From an uncultured Paracoccaceae bacterium (GTDB taxonomy: Bacteria > Pseudomonadota > Alphaproteobacteria > Rhodobacterales > Rhodobacteraceae), in NCBI GenBank assembly GCA_947489325.1, contig CANLDA010000001.1, forward strand, positions 372,001 to 436,000: DNA of 64,000 nt. The letters are read 5' to 3'. How positions within the stretch are numbered: position 1 is the stretch's first letter; each line of letters begins with the position of its first letter. Both the position numbers and the translations under genes were made by a program. Below the pieces are notes generated by a model. That model saw only the letters and a program-made list of their open reading frames with translations, searched no databases and was not told the DNA's origin. Positions 6,817 through 16,116 of the stretch are shown here, piece by piece.

Positions 6817-8847
6817 ATGATGCGTGACCTCTCAAGGCTGTTTCGCCCCAAGACGATTGCGGTCGTGGGTGGGGGCGCATGGTGCCGTCTGGTAGTTGAA
6901 CAGTGCCAAAAGATGGGATTTTCCGGTGATATATGGCCCGTGCATCCCAAAGCTGATCACGTGGCAGGCCTGCCTGCGTTCAAAGATGTGACAAGCCTAC
7001 CATCCCCGCCCGATGCCGTGTTTGTTGGTGTGAACCGATTTATCACGATAGAGATCGTAGCAAGTTTGTCCAAGATCGGCGCAGGCGGTGCGGTGTGTTT
7101 TGCTTCCGGGTTTCTGGAGGCGGCGGCCGAAGATGAAGACGGCGCTGATCTTCAGGATCAATTGTTGGTTGCGGCAGGGGATATGCCCATTCTAGGGCCA
7201 AATTGTTATGGCTTCATCAACTATCTGGATGGCGCATTGCTGTGGCCAGATCAGCATGGCGGACAGAGGGTAGACAGCGGCGTCGCGCTTGTCACGCAAA
7301 GCTCGAACATGGCGATCAACCTGACAATGCAGATGCGTGGCTTGCCACTGGCCTATGTGGTGACGGCCGGCAATCAGGCGCAATCGGGTATCGCCGCGAT
7401 TGGCGAGGCTGCGTTGGAAGACGAGCGCGTGACTGCTTTGGGTCTACATATCGAAGGCTTTGGCGATCTGCGCGCGTTTGAATCGCTTGCAGCCAAGGCG
7501 CGGGCGCTTGGTAAGCCGATCGTGACGCTTAAGGTCGGAAAATCCGAACAGGCGCGCGCGGCGACTGTGTCACATACCGCATCACTTGCCGGGGGCGATG
7601 CGGGCGCGACTGCATTACTGGAACGACTGGATATTCCGCGCCTAGATGATCTGACATCGTTTCTTGAGACGCTTAAGTTGATGCACCTAGTCGGGCGTTT
7701 GCCGTCCAACCGTATCGCAACCATCAGCTGTTCAGGCGGTGAGGCCAGTCTGGCCGCAGATTTGGGGCATGTACGCAATGTAGAGTTCCCCCCCCTGAAC
7801 GCCCACCAAAAGCAGGATTTGCGTGAGGCTCTTGGCCCGATGGTCGCATTGGCCAATCCGCTGGATTACCACACCTATATTTGGCGCGACGCTGATGCGA
7901 TGATCAAGGCTTTTGCGGCCATGATGGATCCTCAACTGGCCATGACCATGCTCATTGTTGATTTCCCGCGCGCGGATCGGTGTGATCCGTCAGATTGGGA
8001 ATGCACCATCCAGGCCGCGATTGGCGCAAAAGACCACACTGGTGCAAATGTGGGCATGGTGGCAAGCCTTCCAGAGCTTTTGCCAGAAGAGGTGGCCACG
8101 CGTTTGATGGAAGGTGGCGTTGTGCCGTTTTGTGGTCTGACAGAGGCCATCAATGCCTGTGAGGCTGCTGCAATACCTTCGCAAGAGGATGTGCCGCCAT
8201 TATTGCTGCCCACCGCATCGGTAGAGCCTAATTTGGTACCAGAAGCCTTTGCCAAGGCAAGGCTTGCAGAATATGGGCTGCGGGTGCCTGCATTCAAACG
8301 CGTGACGTCACCGGGGGCCGCGCGCGCCGCTGCGGCGGATATCGGGTTTCCGGTGGTCTTGAAGGGCGAAGGCATCGCCCACAAGACCGAGGCAGGTGCT
8401 GTGGCATTGAACCTGATGTCAGGGCAGGCCGTCAGAGATGCAGCAGAGACCATGCCCACAGACCATTTTCTGGTTGAGGAAATGATCACAGGTGCTGTGG
8501 CCGAACTGTTGGTTGGGGTTGTCAAAGATCCGGCGCATGGGTTTGTCATGACATTGGCCGCTGGCGGCACTTTGACCGAAGTAATGGAAGACAGCTCTTC
8601 CTTTTTGTTGCCTGCAACGGACAAGATGATCGAAGATGCGTTGAGTTCCTTGCGGATTTCAAAACTGCTGAATGGGTATCGTGGGGCCGCTGCCGCAAAT
8701 CGTGAAGCGATCGTCAAAGCGATCCGGGCGATAGAGGCCTATGTGATTGCCAATGCAGAAGGGCTTGAGGAAATAGAGGTGAACCCGCTTCTCTGTACAC
8801 CAAACGATGCCATTGCCGCTGATGCCCTGATGCGGCGAAAGGGCTGA
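6817..8847 (+). CDS. NDP-forming acyl-CoA synthetase (acetate--CoA ligase family, fused subunits)
   Basis: The 676-residue protein has the fused alpha-beta layout of ADP-forming acyl-CoA synthetases: a CoA-binding Rossmann domain (about 1-130, IAVVGGGAWCRLVV), succinyl-CoA-ligase-like domains (about 145-450) with the conserved ATVSHTASLAGG segment whose His (about residue 253) corresponds to the phosphorylated active-site histidine, and a C-terminal ATP-grasp domain (about 470-670, FPVVLKGEGIAHKTEAGAV and LEEIEVNPL). It couples acid, CoA and ATP to acyl-CoA, ADP and phosphate, reversibly. Within the operon it would supply or recover the CoA thioester that the dehydrogenase and hydratase act on. 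Confidence 0.88.
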   Translation: MMRDLSRLFRPKTIAVVGGGAWCRLVVEQCQKMGFSGDIWPVHPKADHVAGLPAFKDVTSLPSPPDAVFVGVNRFITIEIVASLSKIGAGGAVCFASGFLEAAAEDEDGADLQDQLLVAAGDMPILGPNCYGFINYLDGALLWPDQHGGQRVDSGVALVTQSSNMAINLTMQMRGLPLAYVVTAGNQAQSGIAAIGEAALEDERVTALGLHIEGFGDLRAFESLAAKARALGKPIVTLKVGKSEQARAATVSHTASLAGGDAGATALLERLDIPRLDDLTSFLETLKLMHLVGRLPSNRIATISCSGGEASLAADLGHVRNVEFPPLNAHQKQDLREALGPMVALANPLDYHTYIWRDADAMIKAFAAMMDPQLAMTMLIVDFPRADRCDPSDWECTIQAAIGAKDHTGANVGMVASLPELLPEEVATRLMEGGVVPFCGLTEAINACEAAAIPSQEDVPPLLLPTASVEPNLVPEAFAKARLAEYGLRVPAFKRVTSPGAARAAAADIGFPVVLKGEGIAHKTEAGAVALNLMSGQAVRDAAETMPTDHFLVEEMITGAVAELLVGVVKDPAHGFVMTLAAGGTLTEVMEDSSSFLLPATDKMIEDALSSLRISKLLNGYRGAAAANREAIVKAIRAIEAYVIANAEGLEEIEVNPLLCTPNDAIAADALMRRKG

Positions 8848-8880
8848 AAACAATATGATGAATATTCTAGGAGATCAGAC

Positions 8881-9666
8881 ATGAGCGACAGCCCTGTAAA
8901 AACGCGCCGCGAAGGTGCCATTCTGGAAGTGACTTTGGATCGCCCCAAGGCCAATGCAATTGATTTGCAAACCAGCCGTGTGATGGGCGAGGTGTTTCGC
9001 GACTTTCGTGATGATCCGGATTTGCGCGTCGCGATCCTGACCGGTGGTGGGGAAAAATTCTTTTGCCCCGGGTGGGATTTGAAGGCCGCGGCTGATGGTG
9101 ATGCCGTTGATGGGGATTATGGCGTGGGCGGCTTTGGCGGTCTTCAGGAAATGCGCGATATGAACAAACCCATTATTGCTGCTGTGAATGGCATTGCCTG
9201 TGGTGGCGGGCTGGAGCTGATGATTTCGGCTGACATTATCATTGCGGCTGATCACGCCAGTTTTGCTTTGCCGGAAATTCGATCAGGCACGGTGGCAGAT
9301 GCCGCAAGTGTCAAACTGCCCAAGCGCATTCCTTATCATGTGGCGATGGAGCTGTTGTTGACCGGGCGCTGGTTTGATGCGCCAGAGGCCAAACATTGGG
9401 GACTGGTGAACGAAGTGGTTCCAGCAGACAAATTGATGGAGCGCGCTTGGGATCAGGCCCGCCTATTGGCGAGCGGTCCCCCATTGGTTTACGCGGCTAT
9501 CAAAGAAGTTGTGCGGGACGCTGAGGACAGCAAGTTTCAAGACGCCATGAACCGCATTACGCAAAGACAATTACGTTCAGTTGATGTGCTCTATGATTCT
9601 GATGATCAGCTGGAAGGCGCGCGCGCCTTTGCGGAAAAACGTGATCCCATTTGGAAAGGGAAATAG
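8881..9666 (+). CDS. caiD: Enoyl-CoA hydratase, CaiD-like (crotonobetainyl-CoA hydratase type)
   Basis: The 261-residue crotonase-fold protein resembles Escherichia coli CaiD along its length as I recall that sequence: EVTLDRPKANAID at the start, PGWDLKAAADG, the oxyanion-hole segment NGIACGGGLELMISAD, and the ending FAEKRDPIWKGK. CaiD interconverts crotonobetainyl-CoA and carnitinyl-CoA. The two catalytic Glu positions of crotonases should be checked: the segment LPEIRSGTVADAASVKLP keeps Glu in LPE. An AGGAG site precedes the ATG. It is the last gene of the acyl-CoA operon. The CaiD identity is moderately secure; the in vivo substrate is an inference. Confidence 0.78.
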   Translation: MSDSPVKTRREGAILEVTLDRPKANAIDLQTSRVMGEVFRDFRDDPDLRVAILTGGGEKFFCPGWDLKAAADGDAVDGDYGVGGFGGLQEMRDMNKPIIAAVNGIACGGGLELMISADIIIAADHASFALPEIRSGTVADAASVKLPKRIPYHVAMELLLTGRWFDAPEAKHWGLVNEVVPADKLMERAWDQARLLASGPPLVYAAIKEVVRDAEDSKFQDAMNRITQRQLRSVDVLYDSDDQLEGARAFAEKRDPIWKGK

Positions 9667-9678
9667 GGACAGACAGGT

Positions 9679-9697
9679 AGCGCACCTAAGGTGCGCT
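9679..9697. terminator. Hairpin between convergent caiD and methyltransferase genes
   Basis: AGCGCACCT and AGGTGCGCT form a perfect 9-bp inverted repeat around a single A, 12 bases after the caiD stop. No T tract follows on either strand, so it may be a weak or factor-assisted bidirectional terminator. Confidence 0.4.
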
Positions 9698-9752
9698 GCT
9701 TACAAGGTCGTCGCCCAGAGTCCTGCTATATTGTCACCGCAAAAATGCCAAA

Positions 9753-10382
9753 TCAGGCTTTTTGGAAAACGGCGGCGTACCCGGTATCATTTTTGTGTGA
9801 ACCCGTGGCATTGGCCCCATAGAATCGAATTTCGGTCAGCCTAAGGTTCGTGATTTGATCAGCCAAAGCGTTCAGTTTGGCCTCAAACCCGGCCGCAGTG
9901 TAGTGCACAGTGCTGATTGAAATGGCCAGCAAACCGCCGGGCGCGGTGACACGCAGAACCTCATCCAAGGCCTCGGGACCGACGTGGCCAGAGGTAAAGG
10001 TGCCAGAACTGACAACGCCAGCATAGGTATTGTCTTCAACAGGCAGGCGCGCAGTTAGGTCGCCTGTAAAGAGATTACGGTAGATGCTTTTTGTGGCTGC
10101 TATATCAAGCATGTCTTGTGAAATGTCGGTGGCATCAATCGGGCCAATACCCATTTTGACCAGCTCAGCACCACACAACCCTGTGCCTGCACCAATATCC
10201 AGTACAGGACCTTGACCATTGGCTTTGGCAAAATGAGCAGCAACCTGATTAGGAGAAATGTAATCCGAAGCCTGAGCAAAATCCTGATCGTAGGTCTTGG
10301 CCCAGCTGGCATAAAGGCGCAGGGACTCTTCTGGCGTTTGCAGGGAATAGGCATCGTCGAGTTGTGGTTTTTTCTGGGACAT
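9753..10382 (-). CDS. Class I SAM-dependent methyltransferase
   Basis: The likely start is the ATG at 10382 (MSQKKPQLDD), giving 209 residues; the longer open frame runs into the divergent epimerase gene. The SAM-binding motif I reads GPVLDIGAGTGLCGAEL at about residues 58-74, followed by an acidic motif II (DATDISQDML) and a methyltransferase-11-type core. The substrate is not evident; proteins of this shape are often annotated Williams-Beuren-syndrome-27-like in roseobacters. It is divergent from the epimerase with 79 bases between starts. Confidence 0.83.
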   Translation of the reverse strand: MSQKKPQLDDAYSLQTPEESLRLYASWAKTYDQDFAQASDYISPNQVAAHFAKANGQGPVLDIGAGTGLCGAELVKMGIGPIDATDISQDMLDIAATKSIYRNLFTGDLTARLPVEDNTYAGVVSSGTFTSGHVGPEALDEVLRVTAPGGLLAISISTVHYTAAGFEAKLNALADQITNLRLTEIRFYGANATGSHKNDTGYAAVFQKA

Positions 10383-10461
10383 TGGAAAATTGAACGATTT
10401 AGACGACTGAAATGCAAGTGTTCCCTTGAAACTTGTATGTTGGACACGCAGGTTGCCAGTC

Positions 10462-11325
10462 ATGACAAAGACACTTCTTTCCCTTGGGCATGGGTTTTCT
10501 GCCCGGTATCTGGCACAGCGATTGGTGCCTCTGGGGTGGCGTGTGATCGGCACCACCCGCAAGCCCGAGAAATTTGCAGAATTAACGGCGCAGGGCGTTG
10601 AACCGCTGCTATGGCCTTGTGATCTTGCACGGGCATTAGAGGGCGTGACACATGTGTTGACCTCTGCCGGACCTGATGCCGAAGGAGATCCAATTCTGAG
10701 ACATGGGCGTGAAGCAATTGTCGCGGCCTCACCGCAATTGGAATGGGTTGGATATCTGTCCACCACTGGGGTCTATGGCGATCAGGACGGTGGTTGGGTG
10801 GATGAAAACACACCACTTGATCCAGCAACGGAACGCGGCAAGCGTCGCGTTTTGGCAGAACGTGAGTGGTTGGATATTCCTGACTTGCCGGTACATGTGT
10901 TTCGGCTGGCAGGAATTTACGGCCCCGGGCGTGGTCCTTTTGCAAAGCTGCGTAAAGGCATTGCGCATCGCGTGATAAAAAAGAACCAGATTTTTTCACG
11001 CACCCATGTCGAAGATATCGCGCAGGTGTTAGAGGCCTCAATCGCAAAGCCAAACCCAGGGCGCGTATATAACGTCTGTGATGATGACCCTGCCCCTCCA
11101 CAGGATGTGATTGCTTATGCCGCAGAATTGTTGGGGATGGAGCCACCGCCAGAAGTAACCTTTGAAGAGGCAGATATGAGTCCGATGGCGCGCAGCTTTT
11201 ATTCAGATAGCAAGCGTGTGCATAATGATCGGATCAAAGAAGAGTTGGGCGTGGTGTTAAAATACCCAACCTATCGGGCGACGTTGCAAGCGATGCTGAA
11301 AGAAGAACAAGCGGCTTCAATTTAA
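10462..11325 (+). CDS. NAD-dependent epimerase/SDR-family protein (YeeZ-like)
   Basis: Starting at ATG 10462 the protein has 287 residues. The N-terminus TLLSLGHGFSARYLAQRL is an atypical glycine-rich nucleotide-binding loop; an SDR-like core follows, with GYLSTTGVYGDQDGGWVDE containing the conserved Tyr and a substrate domain near FRLAGIYGPGRGP. This combination fits the extended/atypical SDR group to which E. coli YeeZ belongs. The substrate is unknown. It is transcribed away from the methyltransferase gene and converges on dxs. Confidence 0.8.
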   Translation: MTKTLLSLGHGFSARYLAQRLVPLGWRVIGTTRKPEKFAELTAQGVEPLLWPCDLARALEGVTHVLTSAGPDAEGDPILRHGREAIVAASPQLEWVGYLSTTGVYGDQDGGWVDENTPLDPATERGKRRVLAEREWLDIPDLPVHVFRLAGIYGPGRGPFAKLRKGIAHRVIKKNQIFSRTHVEDIAQVLEASIAKPNPGRVYNVCDDDPAPPQDVIAYAAELLGMEPPPEVTFEEADMSPMARSFYSDSKRVHNDRIKEELGVVLKYPTYRATLQAMLKEEQAASI

Positions 11326-11331
11326 TTTTTG

Positions 11332-11369
11332 TTGAGCGATGAAAGAAAGCAGTCCCTTTCATTGCTCAA
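11332..11369. terminator. Long hairpin between convergent epimerase and dxs genes
   Basis: TTGAGCGATGAAAG and CTTTCATTGCTCAA can pair over 14 positions with one G-T wobble around a 10-base loop, six bases after the epimerase stop. It sits between convergent genes and may terminate transcription in both directions, although neither side carries a strong T tract. Confidence 0.5.
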
Positions 11370-11388
11370 TAACACTTTAAGGGCGTAT

Positions 11389-13317
11389 TCAGGCGCGTTT
11401 GCTGCTGATTTGCGCAATGCCAAGGGTTTCCAAAACCTTGGTTTCGATATGCTCGGCATTCATGGCAGCAGTGGCGTACATATCTTCAGGGCTGGATTGA
11501 TCGATAAAAATATCAGGCAGCACCATAGAGCGGAATTTCAAACCGTTGTCGAACACAGCATTTTCGGCGAGCAGCTGCGCAACATGTGAGCCGAACCCAC
11601 CAATGGCACCCTCTTCGATGGTGATCAGAGCCTCGTGGTTGGCGGCAAGGTCAAGGATCATGGCCTCGTCCAGAGGTTTGGCAAATCGGGCATCTGCGAT
11701 GGTTGGTGTAATGCCTTTTGCGGTCAGGGCCTCAGCGGCCTTTTTGACCTCTTCAAGGCGGGTGCCAAAGGACAAGAGCGCGGCGCGTTTTCCGGATTGG
11801 ATCATGCGGCCTTTGCCGATTTCAAGCACTTCACCCGTTTCCGGCAGATCAACGCCCACACCTTCGCCACGGGGATAGCGAAATGCGATGGGGCCTTCGT
11901 TATGCGCGGCGGCAGTTGCAACCATGTGAACAAGCTCTGCCTCATCTGCCGCGGCCATAACGACCATGCCGGGCAAATTGGCCATATAAGCAATGTCAAA
12001 ACTGCCAGCATGGGTGGCCCCATCCGCGCCAACAAGACCAGCGCGGTCGATGGCAAAGCGCACTGGCAAGCGTTGAATGGCAACATCATGCACCACCTGA
12101 TCGTAACCGCGTTGCAAGAACGTGGAATACATCGTGCAGAAGGGTTTCATTCCGCCCGCCGCAAGGGCCGCGCAGAACGTCACGCCATGCTGTTCAGCAA
12201 TCGCCACGTCAAAGCAGCGGCTGGGATAGCGTTCCGCGAAAAGGTTCAATCCGGTGCCATCAGGCATAGCGGCAGTCACCGCGACGATCTTGTCGTCCTG
12301 TGCTGCCAGATTGGTCAAGGTTTGACCAAAAACAGAGGTATAAGATGGCGCGTTAGAGGGTGCTTTATGTTGCTTGCCCGTCAGAACATCGAATTTAGCA
12401 GTCGCGTGACCTTTGTCGCGGGCCTGTTCCGCAGGGGCATATCCTTTGCCTTTTTTGGTCAGAATATGCAGCAACACGGGGCCAGTGGCACGTTGATGAA
12501 TGGTACGCAGGACGGGCAGCAGTTGGTCCATGTCGTGGCCATCAATCGGGCCAACATAAGAAAAGCCCAGCTCTTCGAATAAAGTACCCCCAACGGCCAT
12601 ACCCTTAAGCATTTCCTTGGCACGCTTGGCGCCTTCTCGGAAAGGTTCCGGCAACAGCGACACCGCGCCTTTGGCGGCGGACTTCAGTTCCTGAAATGGA
12701 TCACCCGCGTAGAGCCGTGACAGATAGGAAGACATTGCACCCACGGGTGGGGCAATGGACATTTCATTGTCGTTCAGCACAACGAACAGGCGGCGTTTCA
12801 GGTGGCCTGCGTTGTTCATCGCCTCATAAGCCATCCCGGCAGAGATCGATCCATCACCGATCACGGCGACCGCATCCCCAAGGCCACCTTCACACTGACC
12901 GCCCAGATCACGGGCTACAGCAAAACCCAGCGCTGCGGAAATCGAGGTCGAGGAATGCGCCGCACCAAAGGGATCAAAAACAGATTCAGAGCGTTTGGTG
13001 AACCCACTGAGACCCTCCTTTTGACGCAGGGTGCGAATACGATCACGTCGTCCAGTCAGGATCTTATGAGGGTAACACTGATGCCCCACATCCCAGATGA
13101 TCTTATCCTTGGGCGTGTCGAAAATTGCATGCAAGGCAACGGTCAGCTCCACGACACCCAGACCAGCGCCGAGATGGCCACCAGTTTCAGAAACAGCAGA
13201 AACGGTTTCAGCACGCAGTTCATGTGCCAACTGCACAAGGTCGCCATCGCTGAATTGCTTCAGGTCCTCGGGGCGTTGAACCCGGTCAAGCAGGGGTGTT
13301 TCAGGTCTGGCTGACAT
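11389..13317 (-). CDS. dxs: 1-deoxy-D-xylulose-5-phosphate synthase
   Basis: The 642-residue protein is a full-length DXS of the transketolase fold. The N-terminal TPP-binding part contains [16 protein letters not shown] and the [16 protein letters not shown] motif; the central pyrimidine domain contains [13 protein letters not shown] and [17 protein letters not shown]; the C-terminal domain begins after about residue 510. It condenses pyruvate and glyceraldehyde 3-phosphate, the first step of the MEP isoprenoid pathway. It is the last gene of a histone-deacetylase-like, xseB, ispA, dxs unit, with only 18 bases from the ispA stop, so precursor supply and prenyl chain synthesis are co-expressed. 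Confidence 0.97.
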   Translation of the reverse strand: MSARPETPLLDRVQRPEDLKQFSDGDLVQLAHELRAETVSAVSETGGHLGAGLGVVELTVALHAIFDTPKDKIIWDVGHQCYPHKILTGRRDRIRTLRQKEGLSGFTKRSESVFDPFGAAHSSTSISAALGFAVARDLGGQCEGGLGDAVAVIGDGSISAGMAYEAMNNAGHLKRRLFVVLNDNEMSIAPPVGAMSSYLSRLYAGDPFQELKSAAKGAVSLLPEPFREGAKRAKEMLKGMAVGGTLFEELGFSYVGPIDGHDMDQLLPVLRTIHQRATGPVLLHILTKKGKGYAPAEQARDKGHATAKFDVLTGKQHKAPSNAPSYTSVFGQTLTNLAAQDDKIVAVTAAMPDGTGLNLFAERYPSRCFDVAIAEQHGVTFCAALAAGGMKPFCTMYSTFLQRGYDQVVHDVAIQRLPVRFAIDRAGLVGADGATHAGSFDIAYMANLPGMVVMAAADEAELVHMVATAAAHNEGPIAFRYPRGEGVGVDLPETGEVLEIGKGRMIQSGKRAALLSFGTRLEEVKKAAEALTAKGITPTIADARFAKPLDEAMILDLAANHEALITIEEGAIGGFGSHVAQLLAENAVFDNGLKFRSMVLPDIFIDQSSPEDMYATAAMNAEHIETKVLETLGIAQISSKRA

Positions 13318-13335
13318 GGCTAACGCCTTTTTCTC

Positions 13336-14205
13336 TTAGCTGTCGCGCGAGATAACGAAACGCGCGGCTTCTCGCAAGGTATCCGCGTCCTGCCCATATA
13401 GATGGAGTGCATCACAGGCGTCTTCAACCAATTCATGGGCGCGTACCTTTGCCGCATCAAGGCCAAGCAACGACACAAAGGTGGCTTTGCCAGCATCCGC
13501 ATCTTTTCCAACGGCTTTGCCCAGCTTGGCCGCGTCCCCTTCGACATCCAGAATATCATCTGCGATCTGAAAGGCGAGTCCGAGGTTGTTGGCGTAATGT
13601 TTCAAAGCAGATGTGTCCGCCTGTGCCATGCGTGCACCGCATTGTGCGGACCACGCAATAAGCGCCCCGGTTTTCCCTGCTTGTAAGGCGGTGATTTCCG
13701 CCAAGGTCAGGGGAACAGACGCGGTTTCGGCGGCAATATCCAATGCTTGCCCCAAGACCATACCTTGCGCCCCAGCGGCACGGGCAAGTGTCACGGCCAG
13801 CTCTGCGCGGACTTCGCCAATGGGGCTGCAATCCGGGTGTGCGGCCATTTCAAAGCCCAGCGTCTGGAGGGCATCCCCTGCCAGAACGGCGGTGGCATAG
13901 TCCCATTTCTTGTGAACCGTTGGCTGGCCACGACGCAGATCGTCGTCATCCATACAAGGCAGATCATCATGCACCAGTGAATAGGCATGAATGGCCTCGA
14001 TCGCGGTGGCGGGCCAGATGGCCTGATCCGGGTCAATGCCATGCAAACGCGCGCTTTCCAGAACCAGAAAGGCGCGCAGGCGCTTACCGCCCGCACTGGT
14101 ATAACGCATGGCCTGCACCACGGGCAAATCGCCCATGGGGGCCAGTGTCGCATCCAGATGGGTTTGCACCCGCGTGGCGGCGTCTTTCAGACGGGATTGA
14201 AACAA
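13336..14205 (-). CDS. ispA: Polyprenyl (geranyl/farnesyl) diphosphate synthase
   Basis: At 289 residues this matches IspA-type trans-prenyltransferases. The first aspartate-rich motif reads LVHDDLPCMDDDDLRRG (about residues 76-92), the second reads FQIADDILDVEGD (about 217-229), and GGKRLRAFLVL near the N-terminus binds the diphosphate. It extends DMAPP with IPP to GPP/FPP, feeding ubiquinone and undecaprenyl synthesis. It lies two bases downstream of xseB and upstream of dxs in the same operon. Confidence 0.95.
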   Translation of the reverse strand: MFQSRLKDAATRVQTHLDATLAPMGDLPVVQAMRYTSAGGKRLRAFLVLESARLHGIDPDQAIWPATAIEAIHAYSLVHDDLPCMDDDDLRRGQPTVHKKWDYATAVLAGDALQTLGFEMAAHPDCSPIGEVRAELAVTLARAAGAQGMVLGQALDIAAETASVPLTLAEITALQAGKTGALIAWSAQCGARMAQADTSALKHYANNLGLAFQIADDILDVEGDAAKLGKAVGKDADAGKATFVSLLGLDAAKVRAHELVEDACDALHLYGQDADTLREAARFVISRDS

Positions 14206-14207
14206 AC

Positions 14208-14450
14208 TTACAGACCTTCGACAGGCGTCAAACCAGTGGGTGTGCCGTTGCCATCAAGGGTAATGGCAGCAACCTTTTCTTCGGCTTCTTTCAGCTTTGC
14301 TTCGCAGCGGGCCTTCAATTCCGCACCACGTTCATAGAGCTTGATAGAATCCTCAAGTGCTACATCGCCACGTTCCAGCTTGTTCACAACTTGCTCAAGC
14401 TCTGCCATGGCCTGTTCAAAGCTCATTTCTGCTACGGGGGTCTCGCTCAT
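14208..14450 (-). CDS. xseB: Exodeoxyribonuclease VII small subunit
   Basis: The 80-residue protein shows the XseB pattern MSFEQAMAELEQVVNKLERG followed by ALEDSIKLYERGAELKARC, an antiparallel helical pair that packs on XseA. Exonuclease VII degrades single-stranded DNA in both directions. Its ATG overlaps the TGA of the upstream deacetylase-like gene, and ispA starts two bases after its stop, so it is translationally coupled in the isoprenoid operon; xseB-ispA-dxs linkage is common in Proteobacteria. Confidence 0.95.
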   Translation of the reverse strand: MSETPVAEMSFEQAMAELEQVVNKLERGDVALEDSIKLYERGAELKARCEAKLKEAEEKVAAITLDGNGTPTGLTPVEGL

Positions 14451-15382
14451 GAGGCGTTCTCCATCAAAACTGTGACATGGGCGGCAACTGAATCCGCCAA
14501 GGCCCTCAGATCATATCCACCCTCAAGAGTCGAGACAACGCGGCCCTGACAATATTGTGCAGCCATTCCGCAGATTTTTTGGGTCAGCCATGCGAAATCT
14601 TCGGTCGCCCAATTGAGCTGTGCCAAGGGGTCGGCCGTGTGGGCGTCAAAGCCGGCGGAAATGATAATCAGCTGCGGATCAAACCGTTCAATCGCCGGGA
14701 AGACCTCTGCCTCATAGACCTTGCGCATATGAACGCCGGTGGAATGCGGTGGCAAAGGAATGTTGTGAATATTGGCGTGCCCCCCGGTTTCATGGGCATC
14801 ACCAGAACCGGGCCACAAAGGCATTTGGTGACTGGAAAAGAATTGCGCGCGAGGTTCGTTCCACAACAAAGCCTGTGTGCCATTGCCATGGTGGACGTCA
14901 AAATCCACGATGCTGACGCGGTCCAACCCGTGCCGTTCCATTGCATGTTTCGCCGCAATCGCAGCATTGCCAAACAAACAAAACCCCATTGGCGTGGATT
15001 GTTCGGCGTGATGCCCGGGGGGGCGACACGCGACAAAGGCATTTGTGGCCTGATCTGACAGAACGGCATCCACCGCTGCAATACACCCACCAACCGCACG
15101 GCGCGCAGCCTGTGTTGATCCGGGTGACATGTAGGTATCGCCATCCAGTTGCTTGGCCCCGGCTACCGGTTCGGACGCGATGATCACGTCCAAATGCGAT
15201 TGTGGATGACAGAGCAAAATATCGGCATCCTCGCACAAGGGTGCCTCGTGCCGAGACAGATCGTCAAACCGGGACGTGGACAGGGTGTCCTGAATATATT
15301 CAAGCCGGGCCACCTGTTCAGGATGTCCCGCAGGGGTCTTATGAGCAAGACAATCAGAATGGGTATAAAGCGCAGTTGTCAT
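14447..15382 (-). CDS. Histone deacetylase-family protein (acetylpolyamine/acetyl-lysine amidohydrolase type)
   Basis: The 311-residue zinc hydrolase has the class II HDAC layout: RPPGHHAEQSTPMGFCLFGN gives the two active-site histidines, VDFDVHHGNGTQALL gives the zinc-binding Asp and His, and ISAGFDAHTADPLAQL the second zinc Asp. Bacterial relatives deacetylate acetylpolyamines or proteins. Its last four bases overlap xseB, making it the first gene of the isoprenoid operon here; a functional link to isoprenoid synthesis is not established. Confidence 0.9.
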   Translation of the reverse strand: MTTALYTHSDCLAHKTPAGHPEQVARLEYIQDTLSTSRFDDLSRHEAPLCEDADILLCHPQSHLDVIIASEPVAGAKQLDGDTYMSPGSTQAARRAVGGCIAAVDAVLSDQATNAFVACRPPGHHAEQSTPMGFCLFGNAAIAAKHAMERHGLDRVSIVDFDVHHGNGTQALLWNEPRAQFFSSHQMPLWPGSGDAHETGGHANIHNIPLPPHSTGVHMRKVYEAEVFPAIERFDPQLIIISAGFDAHTADPLAQLNWATEDFAWLTQKICGMAAQYCQGRVVSTLEGGYDLRALADSVAAHVTVLMENAS

Positions 15383-15414
15383 GTGTCCCGCCTGTGGTCA
15401 AATGTTTGAATGCG

Positions 15415-16116
15415 TTAATCAGGTGCGAGCATATATCCCGCGCCGCGCACCGTCTGAAGATAGCGCGGTTGTTTTGGGTCAGTCTCGATCTTGCGACGCA
15501 GGCGGGTGATTTGCACATCCACTGCTCGTTCCTGTGCCTGACCGCGATCCCGGCCCAGGTCCTCGACTAGTTTGGCACGGCTGATTGGCTCCCCTGGCTG
15601 GGCAGAAAATATCTTCATCAACTGGCTTTCGGTTGCAGTTAAGCGCACCAATTCTTCGCCGCTCCACATTTCGCCGCGTTCAATATCATAACGGTTTGGT
15701 CCAAGGCGCAGAACCTTGGGCGCCATATCCGCCTTTTCTGTTTCTGGCACGCGGCGCAAAATGGCGTTGATCCGCAAGAGCAATTCCTTGGGTTCAAACG
15801 GTTTGGCAAGATAGTCGTCAGCCCCCGCTTCAAGCCCCGTGATGCGATCATCGGTTTCGCCTTTGGCGGTCAACAACATCACAGGAGTGGTGGATGTTTC
15901 GCGGATGGATTTGGTCAGGGAAATGCCGTCTTCGCCGGGCATCATCACATCCAGCACGATCAAATCGAAATCCAGACCCGACAGAATGCGTCGGGCATGA
16001 CCAGCATCGCGTGCTGCCGTAACCAAAAATCCATTGTGCATCAAGAATTTCTGCAACAGGCCGCGGATGCGCTCGTCGTCATCAACGATCAGAAGATGGG
16101 GGTCGATATCAATCAT
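15415..16116 (-). CDS. petR: OmpR-family response regulator PetR
   Basis: This 233-residue regulator has a receiver domain (phosphoacceptor Asp56 in VLDVMMPGEDG, Lys in YLAKPFEP) and a C-terminal OmpR winged helix (about 135-230, RAVDVQITRLRRKIETDP). Its ATG overlaps the stop of a MarR-family gene, reproducing the petP-petR pair described in Rhodobacter capsulatus as needed for cytochrome bc1 (petABC) expression. No histidine kinase is adjacent, as in that system. The neighbouring ilvE in divergent orientation is also typical of the group. Confidence 0.88.
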   Translation of the reverse strand: MIDIDPHLLIVDDDERIRGLLQKFLMHNGFLVTAARDAGHARRILSGLDFDLIVLDVMMPGEDGISLTKSIRETSTTPVMLLTAKGETDDRITGLEAGADDYLAKPFEPKELLLRINAILRRVPETEKADMAPKVLRLGPNRYDIERGEMWSGEELVRLTATESQLMKIFSAQPGEPISRAKLVEDLGRDRGQAQERAVDVQITRLRRKIETDPKQPRYLQTVRGAGYMLAPD

